64,000 bases of DNA from contig JAFQEJ010000009.1 in the NCBI GenBank assembly GCA_017399105.1, positions 1 through 64,000 on the forward strand. The letters run 5' to 3'. The notes under the pieces are model-generated. The model searched no databases, was not told where the DNA came from, and saw only the letters and a program-made list of their open reading frames with translations. Below, one piece after another: positions 57,316 to 64,000 of this stretch. How positions within the stretch are numbered: position 1 is the first letter of the stretch; the number at the start of each line of letters is the position of its first letter. The stretch comes from Clostridia bacterium. GTDB taxonomy: Bacteria > Bacillota > Clostridia > Oscillospirales > CAG-272. The position numbers were made by a program, and so were the translations under genes.

Positions 57316-58791
57316 TTATTTTTGGAATGCTTCGATGAAGGCGTCGCGGTCCTGGATGATCTTGGATTCGATCTTCTGATAGGTGGATGCGAGAGTATCC
57401 TTCTTGTTGTTCAGTAGGTCGCGGGCGAAGGAGCCCATGCCGCCGAAGCCGACGCTGAAGCCGATATCATAATCGAGGGTAGAGAAAATCAGGTCGAGAA
57501 TCGCCTCAGACTCGTTGTCGCGGGAGCCCTTACCCTTCAGGTAGGTGTCCATGTAAGCGGGAGTCAGAATGTTCTTCGACTCGGCACCGAGGGTGTCAAG
57601 CACATAGGCGGTACGGGTCAGGTCGCGGTTGGTTACCGGAATGGTGATGCAGGAGCCGCAGACCGCATGAACGCTGTGATAGTAGGACTCCTGTGTGGAA
57701 TCGAAGAGCGGCATGGGCAGGATACCGAAATCGCCGTCCATCTGGCGGAGCGCTTCGATCTGATAGAAGATTGCATAAGTGAAGAGACACTGTCCCTGGG
57801 AGAACATGCGGGCACGGTCGTCCGAGCCGGTTGTACCGACACCGTAAACATGCGCTTCATCCGAGGAGAAGGCAAGAATGGTGCTGAAAACCTTTTCGGT
57901 GCGCTCATTGAAGAAGGAAAGCTGAGGAATGTCGTCGGCATCCTTGGTGCAGAAATCAACGCCGCAGCCAATCAGCGCTGCATTATAGATATCGATCGGA
58001 ATCAGAATACCCCACTGGTCGGCAGTATCCATCTTGGAGTCACCGTTCAGGTCATTGGCTACCGTCTTGACCGAATCGGCAAAGAAATCGAAGGTCCAGG
58101 TCTTGTCCTCTACCTTTTCATAGGGGTTCGGAAGATTATTCTCAGCATACATTTCCTTATTGAACAGAATGGAGCCGATGGTCTTCTTATAAAGGATACT
58201 GATATCGCCCTCCAGCATGTAAAGCTTGTGAGCAATGCTCATCTCATCGATGGCATTCTGATCCCACCAGGGTGCATCAAGCTGAATGTCGGTGGTAAAG
58301 AGGTCGATGAGGGCGTGCTCTCTTGCGGCATTGTAGGCGTTGGTAATGCCCAGGGATGCGATATCATAGGCATCCTCGTCGCTCTTGACAGCGTTGAGCA
58401 GCTTGACATTGCTTCCTGTAGCGGCATCGGGACGGGCAATGATGTCAATGCCCAGTGCCTCCTCGGTGTTCACCATACGGCGATAAACAGCGTCATTGAT
58501 GGTGTCGCCGGTTTCGGTTTCGGCAGAGAAGTCCACATCATGCCAGACGGCATTGGACTGGTCATAGACGCAGATGCGGAACTCATAGCCGTTATAGTTG
58601 GTGCCTGCGGGAACATTTGCAGTGTAGGAAAACGCTGTTTCTTCTGCAGAAGCTGCCGTGGTGACTGCGGTTGTTCCGTCGACTGCGGCATCACCGCTGC
58701 CATCTTCCGAGCCTGCGCATCCTGTAAAGGCAGAGGCCGCCATCAAAAGTGCCAAAAGAAGAGCCGCGCTTTTCTTTTTACTGAAAAACAT
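57316..58791 (-). CDS. Extracellular solute-binding lipoprotein
   Basis: A 491-residue lipoprotein paralogous to those at 35238 and 36758. The signal peptide ends with FTGC (cysteine 25). An acidic and threonine-rich linker is followed by the binding fold with PWWDQNAIDEMSIAHKLYML, a DLNGDSKMDTADQ loop and the end SKIIQDRDAFIEAFQK. ATG 58791 has AGGAGGAAA upstream. It is divergent from the GH2 glycosidase, and the intergenic region carries three copies of CAATATCTG, which suggests joint control by sugar. No permeases are adjacent. Confidence 0.9.
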   Translation of the reverse strand: MFFSKKKSAALLLALLMAASAFTGCAGSEDGSGDAAVDGTTAVTTAASAEETAFSYTANVPAGTNYNGYEFRICVYDQSNAVWHDVDFSAETETGDTINDAVYRRMVNTEEALGIDIIARPDAATGSNVKLLNAVKSDEDAYDIASLGITNAYNAAREHALIDLFTTDIQLDAPWWDQNAIDEMSIAHKLYMLEGDISILYKKTIGSILFNKEMYAENNLPNPYEKVEDKTWTFDFFADSVKTVANDLNGDSKMDTADQWGILIPIDIYNAALIGCGVDFCTKDADDIPQLSFFNERTEKVFSTILAFSSDEAHVYGVGTTGSDDRARMFSQGQCLFTYAIFYQIEALRQMDGDFGILPMPLFDSTQESYYHSVHAVCGSCITIPVTNRDLTRTAYVLDTLGAESKNILTPAYMDTYLKGKGSRDNESEAILDLIFSTLDYDIGFSVGFGGMGSFARDLLNNKKDTLASTYQKIESKIIQDRDAFIEAFQK

Positions 58792-58850
58792 GAAAATTTC
58801 CTCCTGTGATATGTGATATAATTGGACACAAAGATACATGATAATTATAT

Positions 58851-58932
58851 CAGACAATATCTGATGCGTATATGTCGGAACTTGCTGATAAGTTTGCAGA
58901 TATTGCGGTCATGCACGGGCAGCAATATCTGC
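58851..58932. promoter_or_regulatory. Putative operators between binding protein and GH2 genes
   Basis: The nonamer CAATATCTG occurs at 58855-58863 and 58923-58931, and its reverse complement CAGATATTG at 58897-58905. The last two form an 11-bp perfect inverted repeat (GCAGATATTGC/GCAATATCTGC) just upstream of the GH2 promoter. No other use of this motif was noticed nearby. Confidence 0.6.
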
Positions 58933-58951
58933 GTGAGATCGCAGCTCCCAC

Positions 58952-58980
58952 TTGACATTTTCTTCTGTTTCATATATAAT
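58952..58980 (+). promoter_or_regulatory. Promoter of GH2 glycosidase
   Basis: Perfect TTGACA and TATAAT with a 17-base spacer, 39 bases before the ATG, immediately downstream of the inverted repeat at 58896-58932. Confidence 0.88.
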
Positions 58981-59019
58981 GACCTTAACACAATCCGATC
59001 GATCTAAGGAGGAATCATC

Positions 59020-61152
59020 ATGATCTTCAAACAGCAGTGGGAGGGCATCCGCGTCGGCGAGGACAAGCCCTTTCCTGTCACCGTTCCCGGCGATATTCAG
59101 GCTGACTATGCCGAGGCGAACAATTTCGGCGATGTAAATTACGGCGAAAACTGGGCGAAATTCAAGGCGCTGGAGGATGACACCTGGCTCTACCGCACCC
59201 ATGTGGTCTGCGAGCGCAGGGATGGCGAGCGTGTATACTTCGTTACCGACGGCATCGAATATGAATACGAGGTCTTCATGAACGGCAAAAAGCTGCTCTA
59301 TCACGAGGGTATGTTCTCCCATGTGGAGTGCGACATCACCGACGAGCTGAAAGCCGGCGATCTGCTTGAGATCAAAATTTTCCCCCATCCCAAGCGTGCA
59401 GGTGCTCACGAGGACAGACAGCAGGCAGACCAGTGCTGCAAGCCTGCGGTGGGCTATGAATGGGACTGGCATCCCAGACTGCTGGTATCCGGACTCTGGG
59501 AGGAGACCTATATCGAGACAAGAAATGCCGACAGCATCACCGATGTGGAGGTTTTCTATACCCTCGACGATGACCTGAAGGGTGCCGTCCTCCGCTTTGA
59601 TATCGCCTGCAGGGGTGAGGTTGAAATCGAGCTGATGGATCCCGACGGAAGCCTGCTCTACCACGGCAAGGAGCGCGAAATCCGTCTTGAAAATGTGAAG
59701 CTCTGGTGGTGCAACGGCCAGGGCGCGCCCAACCTCTACCGCTGGTGCGTCAAGTCCGCCTCCGACATCAAGTGCGGCAGAGTGGGTCTGCGCAGAGTCA
59801 AGCTGGTCATGAACGGCGGCGCATGGGCAAAGCCCGACGACTTCCCCAAGACCCGCAGCACGCCCCCCATCACCATCGAGCTGAACGGCAGAGCCATCTT
59901 TGCCAAGGGCTCCAACTGGGTCACCCCCGACATCTTCACCGGCCGCGTCACAAGAGCCGATTATGACGCCCTCATTCACCCCGCTAAGGAAGCCAACATG
60001 AATATCTTCCGCTGCTGGGGCGGCGCCAACATCGACAAGGAGGCATTCTTCGACCTCTGCGACGAGTACGGCATCATGGTATGGCAGGAGTTCCCCCTCG
60101 CCTGCAACAACTACATCGGCACACCTCACTATCTGAAGGTGCTCGAGCAGGAAGGCATCGCCATCATCAGGCGTCTGCGCCATCATGCCTGCCATGTGAT
60201 CTGGTGCGGCGGAAACGAGCTCTTCAACAACTGGTCGCGTATGACCGATCAGTCCCACGCTCTCCGTCTGCTCAACAAGCTCACCTACGAATATGACTTC
60301 GCAAAGCCCTACATCCCCACCTCTCCCGTCATGGGCATGATGCACGGTCACTATCACTTCTACGAAATCTCCACCAACCGTTATGTCTTCGAGCGCTTCA
60401 ATGCGGCGCAGGGTACCGCCTACACCGAATTCGGCGTTCCCTCGGTTGCCAGCCTTGAACAGCTCAAAAAGGCAATCCCCGAAGACGAGCTCTACAATCC
60501 CGGACCTCAGGGCAGCTGGAAGAGCCATATGGCATTCGGCGCATGGGCGAAGGAATCCTGGTTCTGCCGTGAAATTCTCGACTCCATCTTCGGCAAGCAG
60601 GAGACACTTGAAGACTACATCGAGGTGAGCAACTGGGCACAGTGCATCGGCTACAAGCACATCTTTGAGGAAGCGCGCCGTCAGAAGCCCGCCTGCTCGA
60701 TGGCGATCAACTGGTGCTACAACGAGCCCTGGATCAATGCTGCCGGCAACAACCTGCTGGCATATCCCGCCGTGAAGAAGCCCTCCTACTATGCGGTAAA
60801 GGATGCGCTCCGTCCCACCCTGCCCAGCGCACGCATGGACACTTTCGCCTATAACGGCGGCTCCACCTTCACAGCCGAGCTCTGGATGCTCAACGATTCC
60901 ACCGAGGCTGTATCTGCAACCGTCTCCGCCTATCTCATTGTTGACGGCAAGAAGCAGCACATCATGGACTGGCAGACCGGCGAGGTTGCGGCAAACACCA
61001 ACAAGCGCGGTCACAAGCTCCAGGTACAGCTCCCCGACACCGCCACCCAGCAGTTCATTCTGCGCCTCGAATCCGAGCAGGGCACAAGCGAATACCCGCT
61101 GCTCCTCCGCGGCAAGGGCAAGCTGGTCGAAACAAGACAGATGAATGTATAG
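59020..61152 (+). CDS. Glycoside hydrolase family 2 (beta-mannosidase-like)
   Basis: A 710-residue GH2 enzyme. The N-terminal sugar-binding domain (about 1-180) contains WLYRTHVVCERRDGERVYFVTDGIEYEYEVFMNG and VGYEWDWHPRLLVSGLWEE. The immunoglobulin-like domain follows. The TIM barrel has RCWGGANIDKEAFFDLCDEYGIMVWQEF, the acid/base glutamate in WCGGNEL (E400), and the nucleophile glutamate in AYTEFGVPS (E470). The NIFRCWGG and VWQEF patterns are typical of beta-mannosidases, so release of mannose from N-glycan or mannan is likely. It lacks a signal peptide, so it acts in the cytoplasm. ATG follows AAGGAGG. The stop codon overlaps the first repeat hairpin. Confidence 0.92.
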   Translation: MIFKQQWEGIRVGEDKPFPVTVPGDIQADYAEANNFGDVNYGENWAKFKALEDDTWLYRTHVVCERRDGERVYFVTDGIEYEYEVFMNGKKLLYHEGMFSHVECDITDELKAGDLLEIKIFPHPKRAGAHEDRQQADQCCKPAVGYEWDWHPRLLVSGLWEETYIETRNADSITDVEVFYTLDDDLKGAVLRFDIACRGEVEIELMDPDGSLLYHGKEREIRLENVKLWWCNGQGAPNLYRWCVKSASDIKCGRVGLRRVKLVMNGGAWAKPDDFPKTRSTPPITIELNGRAIFAKGSNWVTPDIFTGRVTRADYDALIHPAKEANMNIFRCWGGANIDKEAFFDLCDEYGIMVWQEFPLACNNYIGTPHYLKVLEQEGIAIIRRLRHHACHVIWCGGNELFNNWSRMTDQSHALRLLNKLTYEYDFAKPYIPTSPVMGMMHGHYHFYEISTNRYVFERFNAAQGTAYTEFGVPSVASLEQLKKAIPEDELYNPGPQGSWKSHMAFGAWAKESWFCREILDSIFGKQETLEDYIEVSNWAQCIGYKHIFEEARRQKPACSMAINWCYNEPWINAAGNNLLAYPAVKKPSYYAVKDALRPTLPSARMDTFAYNGGSTFTAELWMLNDSTEAVSATVSAYLIVDGKKQHIMDWQTGEVAANTNKRGHKLQVQLPDTATQQFILRLESEQGTSEYPLLLRGKGKLVETRQMNV

Positions 61153-61454
61153 GCAAAGCCTGCGGCTTTGCCATTGGATATTGATTTTGACGGTCGGCGA
61201 CCGTCATTTCGGGACGAGAATCGCCCCGAAACCAATCAATATCTCGCTGTTTCCTCGTGGTTGGTGCCATTGGATATTGATTTTGATGGTCGGCGACCGT
61301 CATTTCGGGACGAGAATCGCCCCGAAACCAATCAAATAGGCAAAGCCTGCGGCTTTGCCATTGGATATTGATTTTGACGGTCGGCGACCGTCATTTCGGG
61401 ACGAGAATCGCCCCGAAACCAACCAATATCTCGCTGTTTCCTCGTGGTTGGTGC
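61151..61454 (+). repeat. Three-copy multibranched intergenic repeat
   Basis: Three units share CCATTGGATATTGATTTTGA and GGTCGGCGACCGTCATTTCG (starting at 61171, 61267 and 61358). Each has a GACGGTC-GGC-GACCGTC hairpin and a TTTCGGG/CCCGAAA hairpin. In unit 1 an outer stem GATATTGATT/AATCAATATC encloses both, giving a cloverleaf shape. The hairpin GGCAAAGCC-TGC-GGCTTTGCC stands before units 1 and 3. A T-to-C change in unit 3's outer stem weakens it. Units are direct repeats; short open frames in them are by-products. Confidence 0.85.
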
Positions 61455-61472
61455 GGCTTTTATAATCATAAC

Positions 61473-61507
61473 GAAGAAGGAAGTCATCTGCGGCTTCCTT
61501 CTTTTTT
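61473..61507 (+). terminator. Terminator after GH2 gene and repeats
   Basis: The stem GAAGAAGGAAG/CTTCCTTCTTTTTT with a 10-base loop runs into a T tract, 320 bases after the GH2 stop, so the repeats are transcribed with the gene. Confidence 0.85.
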
Positions 61508-61545
61508 CACAACCGGTGTTAGTAGAAATAACAACCCCTGTTCGC

Positions 61546-61574
61546 TTGTCCGACTGTCCCTGCCGTGATATAAT
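61546..61574 (+). promoter_or_regulatory. Promoter of XRE-ARH fusion gene
   Basis: TTGTCC and TATAAT separated by 17 bases, 32 bases before ATG 61607. Confidence 0.65.
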
Positions 61575-61606
61575 GGAATCATAATCAAATGCAAGGAGGC
61601 ATCATT

Positions 61607-63196
61607 ATGAATATAGGCACCACACTGGCGAGGCTCAGGGCTGAAGAAAAGATGACACAGGAGCAGTTTGCAGAATGCTTCGGTGTATCCCAGCAGGCTG
61701 TTCAGAAATGGGAGAGCGGCGCATCAACCCCCGATCTTGACAAGCTGATCGCCATCTCCAAGCATTTCGGTCTGTCGCTGGACACGCTGATTCTTGGCAG
61801 CGACAACAGAGTCAGGGAAGAAACCAACCGCATTATGAACATCACCCCCAGATACGAAATCATGCACAAATGGGAGTTGTATTCGGGCAATCTGGCAACC
61901 GAATATCAGCAGTCCGTGGAGGAAGGGCTTGACATCGAGCTTTACAAGGATGTATTTTCCGCCGCTGCCAAGCTGCCCAACGGCGAGGTCAAGAAGAAGC
62001 TGGGCGATGTGCTCTTCGACATTGTTTGCAGCGCGAAAACGAGAGAGGGCTATCCCTACATCGAGCCCTCCGATCTGGCATCCATCAAGGAGCTGAGAGC
62101 GTCCGATCCGAGTGCTGTTCTGCCCGAAAACAGACCGACCGATGCTCTTCTGGAGAACAAAATCCACGGAGCCTGGGTGGGCAGAATGTGCGGCTGTCTG
62201 CTGGGTATGGCGTTCGAAACCGTCCGCACCAACGAGCTGATCCCCTTCCTCAGGGAGACCGGAAACTATCCTCTGCACCGTTATATGCTGAGCAGTGATA
62301 TAGACCCCGATCGGCTCAGCAAGTATAAATTCAATTTTGCCATCCACGCCCAAGCCGACCGCTTCCACGCCATGCCTGCCGACGATGACACCAACTACAC
62401 CGTACTGGCACAGGAGATCATCCGCCGCTACGGCAGAGATTTCACCCCTCATCAGGCTGCAGGCGCCTGGCTCGATCTGCAGAAGAAGAACGCCTACTGC
62501 ACCGCCGAGCGGATAGCCTACTGCAACTTTGTGCGCGGCTTTGTACCTCCTCAGTCGGCGATGTATCAGAATCCCTACCGCGAGTGGATCGGTGCACAGA
62601 TCCGATGCGACTACTATGGCTACATCAATCCCGGTGACCCCGAACGTGCCGCCGAAATGGCTTGGAGAGACGCTTCGATCTCCCACACCAAAAACGGCAT
62701 CTACGGCTCAATGTTTATCTGCGCCATGATTGCAGCTGCCGCCGTGACAGACGACAGAGAGCTGATCGTTAAAAGCGGTCTTGCCCGGATTCCCCGCACC
62801 TCCCGCCTCTATAAGGATGTATCCGATGTGCTCGACTGCTACAGAAGCGACAAGCCGTCTTCCGAATGCTTCGCCATGATCCACGAACGCTATGACGAGT
62901 ATGACGGACAGGGTTGGTGCCATGCCATCTCCAACTCGATGATTGTGGCGGCAGCACTGCTCTGGGGCGGCGGCGATTACGGAAAATCGATCTGCATGGC
63001 TGTAGAAACCGGATTTGACACCGACTGCAACGGCGCGACCGTCGGCTCGATCGTCGGTATGATCATCGGCATTGACAATATCCCCGATGAGTGGACAAAG
63101 CCGATCAACGACACGCTCCACACCACCATTTTCGGTGTGGGCACCGTGAAGATCTCCGACCGCGTGAAGCTGACGCTGGAGCATATCGGGAAATAA
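61607..63196 (+). CDS. XRE helix-turn-helix fused to ADP-ribosylglycohydrolase
   Basis: A 529-residue fusion. Residues 1-70 are an XRE DNA-binding domain (RLRAEEKMTQEQFAECFGVSQQAVQKWESG). A linker of about 120 residues follows. From about 187 to the end it is an ADP-ribosylglycohydrolase (ARH/DraG) domain, with HGAWVGRMCGCLLGMAFE, the metal-binding MPADDDTNYT (about 258-267) and the second metal site GFDTDCNGATVGSIVG. Mg2+-dependent ARH enzymes split ADP-ribose from proteins, DNA or nucleotides. Fusion to XRE suggests a metabolite-sensing regulator or an enzyme acting near DNA. ATG follows AAGGAGG. A second ARH gene faces it from the right. Confidence 0.85.
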   Translation: MNIGTTLARLRAEEKMTQEQFAECFGVSQQAVQKWESGASTPDLDKLIAISKHFGLSLDTLILGSDNRVREETNRIMNITPRYEIMHKWELYSGNLATEYQQSVEEGLDIELYKDVFSAAAKLPNGEVKKKLGDVLFDIVCSAKTREGYPYIEPSDLASIKELRASDPSAVLPENRPTDALLENKIHGAWVGRMCGCLLGMAFETVRTNELIPFLRETGNYPLHRYMLSSDIDPDRLSKYKFNFAIHAQADRFHAMPADDDTNYTVLAQEIIRRYGRDFTPHQAAGAWLDLQKKNAYCTAERIAYCNFVRGFVPPQSAMYQNPYREWIGAQIRCDYYGYINPGDPERAAEMAWRDASISHTKNGIYGSMFICAMIAAAAVTDDRELIVKSGLARIPRTSRLYKDVSDVLDCYRSDKPSSECFAMIHERYDEYDGQGWCHAISNSMIVAAALLWGGGDYGKSICMAVETGFDTDCNGATVGSIVGMIIGIDNIPDEWTKPINDTLHTTIFGVGTVKISDRVKLTLEHIGK

Positions 63197-63237
63197 AGAA
63201 TAATGGACTGTTGCAAATGGAACAAATCAATATCCAA

Positions 63238-63269
63238 GGGGCTGACGCATATCAAAATGCGACAGCCCC
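63238..63269. terminator. Terminator between convergent ARH genes
   Basis: The stem GGGGCTGACGCAT/ATGCGACAGCCCC (one A-A mismatch) with loop ATCAAA is a relative of the hairpins at 27112, 54727 and 55826. The flanking A/T tracts are weaker. Confidence 0.65.
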
Positions 63270-63277
63270 ATTTAATA

Positions 63278-64000
63278 TTATTTTCTTGCCTTAATAACCG
63301 CCAGTGTCTTTTCCACCAGCTCATCCACCGTGACCTCGCTGTAATCCATAATCGCCGTGCGAAGCCGCTCGTTGTAGGGCTCAATCCAACAGCGGTCAAT
63401 GCCCGAAGCACCATTCAGCACGCCCACAATGGAGCCTACCGTCGCGCCGTTGCAGTCGGTGTCGTAGGCAGCCTGTACCGCCAGACAGATCGATTTGCCG
63501 AAGTCGCCGCTGCCCCAGAGAAGCGCCATGGTGACAATCATATCGTTGGGGATGGTGTCGAAGATGTTCTCCCAGTTCTCCTCGGGGAAGCGCTCACGGA
63601 TCCGATCCATCACCTCGACTGCGTCGGCACCTTCCTTGTACCATGCAATGACCTGACGCATCGCCTCATAATGGCGGCTCTTCTGCGGAATCTGGGCAAG
63701 ACCGGCTTCGATGATCTCTTCCACATCATTTGTAACCGCCGCCGCTGCGATCATGGCGCAGATATACATTTCGCCGTAGATGCCGTTCTTCACATGAGAA
63801 ATCCGTGCGTCACGCCAGCCCAGCTCAGCCGCAAGCTCGGGCTCGCCGGGGGTGATGAAGCCGAGGAAATCGCCTCTGATGCGTGCGCCCACCAGCTCGC
63901 GGAAGGGGTTGAGATGGGTCGCCGTCTCGGGCGGAAGCAATCCCTGTGCCGCATTGCGGTAGCAGATGCGCTCTGCGGTTGCCACCTGCAGATAGGGATT
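63278..64000 (-). CDS. ADP-ribosylglycohydrolase family protein, N-terminus outside window
   Basis: The last 240 or so residues of a protein, in frame to the right edge (NPYLQVATAERICYRNAAQG). It matches the ARH half of the facing fusion gene (shared segments VKNGIYGEMYICAMIAAAAVTND and YDTDCNGATVGSIVGVLNG), with the second metal-binding DTD. The first metal motif and any N-terminal HTH lie outside. It ends 82 bases from the fusion gene's stop, with a hairpin between. Whether it is also an XRE fusion cannot be decided here. Confidence 0.88.
   Translation of the reverse strand, partial: NPYLQVATAERICYRNAAQGLLPPETATHLNPFRELVGARIRGDFLGFITPGEPELAAELGWRDARISHVKNGIYGEMYICAMIAAAAVTNDVEEIIEAGLAQIPQKSRHYEAMRQVIAWYKEGADAVEVMDRIRERFPEENWENIFDTIPNDMIVTMALLWGSGDFGKSICLAVQAAYDTDCNGATVGSIVGVLNGASGIDRCWIEPYNERLRTAIMDYSEVTVDELVEKTLAVIKARK

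Noticed and set aside
58909..61014. A 701-codon open frame antisense to the GH2 gene
   Set aside because: It has no ribosome site or recognisable domain, and its composition reflects the opposite strand of a clear GH2 enzyme. It is a shadow frame.
61151..61454. Short frames with repeated peptides in the repeat region (for example RRPSFRDENRPETNQ)
   Set aside because: They are translations of the structured DNA repeat, with no ribosome site and no conservation expected.

Overview
The window looks like the chromosome of a low-oxygen Clostridia bacterium (Bacillota), most likely an uncultured gut or rumen member of the Oscillospirales/Christensenellales type. This rests on gene content and style, not on a marker gene. 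The evidence is a complete rnfCDGEAB ion-pumping cluster, a Re-citrate-synthase-like enzyme, NrdR, SpoIIIE/FtsK, UppP and MltG of Firmicutes type, textbook TTGACA-N17-TATAAT promoters, strong GGAGG ribosome sites, and several lipoprotein sugar-binding proteins. No phage block, transposase or CRISPR array was found. The window is mainly ordinary chromosome with a few accessory islets.

Layout. 0-4.5 kb: two Gfo/Idh/MocA oxidoreductases, a HAD phosphatase and a TIM-barrel sugar isomerase/epimerase, followed by a four-copy intergenic repeat. 4.9-11.1 kb: the rnf operon (minus strand), ending in a translationally coupled Sfp-type phosphopantetheinyl transferase. 11.2-11.5 kb: tRNA-Met and tRNA-Glu. 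11.5-13.9 kb: an ABC-2 exporter operon with LytTR regulator and DUF3021 protein. 14.1-18.6 kb: a 5'-truncated solute-binding protein, a beta-helix lipoprotein and an SGNH hydrolase. 18.6-21.1 kb: a CorC/HlyC-type membrane protein, nrdR, tRNA-Thr and tRNA-Tyr. 21.2-24 kb: a frameshifted four-helix-bundle protein, two acetyltransferases (one fused to a ParB-like domain) and a decayed gene. 24-27 kb: a MacB/FtsX-type ABC system. 27.7-35.1 kb: two tandem secreted subtilases, a radical SAM protein and a flavin reductase. 35.2-38.2 kb: two solute-binding lipoproteins. 38.3-39.6 kb: three small XRE regulators divergent from a SLOG-family protein. 39.6-49.4 kb: metabolic and housekeeping genes (azlCD, Re-citrate-synthase-like, ahcY, mltG, CPBP protease, formyl-THF cyclo-ligase, DJ-1, thymidylate kinase). 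50-52.8 kb: ftsK, bracketed by structured repeats. 53-57 kb: uppP, two half-size TSUP genes, a CBM9-like surface protein and an Rrf2 regulator. 57.3-61.2 kb: a solute-binding lipoprotein divergent from a GH2 glycosidase, with a shared repeat-motif control region. 61.6-64 kb: an XRE-ADP-ribosylglycohydrolase fusion facing a second ADP-ribosylglycohydrolase that runs off the window.

How it fits together. Rnf couples ferredoxin oxidation to ion export, and the Re-citrate-synthase-like enzyme fits a strict anaerobe. The lipoprotein sugar binders, GH2 enzyme, beta-helix lipoprotein, SGNH hydrolase, Gfo/Idh enzymes and sugar isomerase describe an organism living on complex glycans. None of the binding proteins has its membrane permeases nearby.

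Most unusual content. Three independent families of structured intergenic repeats were read directly from the sequence. The best is an inverted pair of about 150-bp multi-hairpin elements on either side of ftsK; their stems differ by compensatory base changes. A six-copy 49-bp tandem array, apparently copied from the 3' end of ftsK, lies between the gene and one element. Other points are a frameshift repaired by an A-tract model, a duplicated XRE gene with a displaced start, and an operator-like inverted repeat around the SLOG promoter. I did not find a clear multi-gene defence or biosynthetic system.
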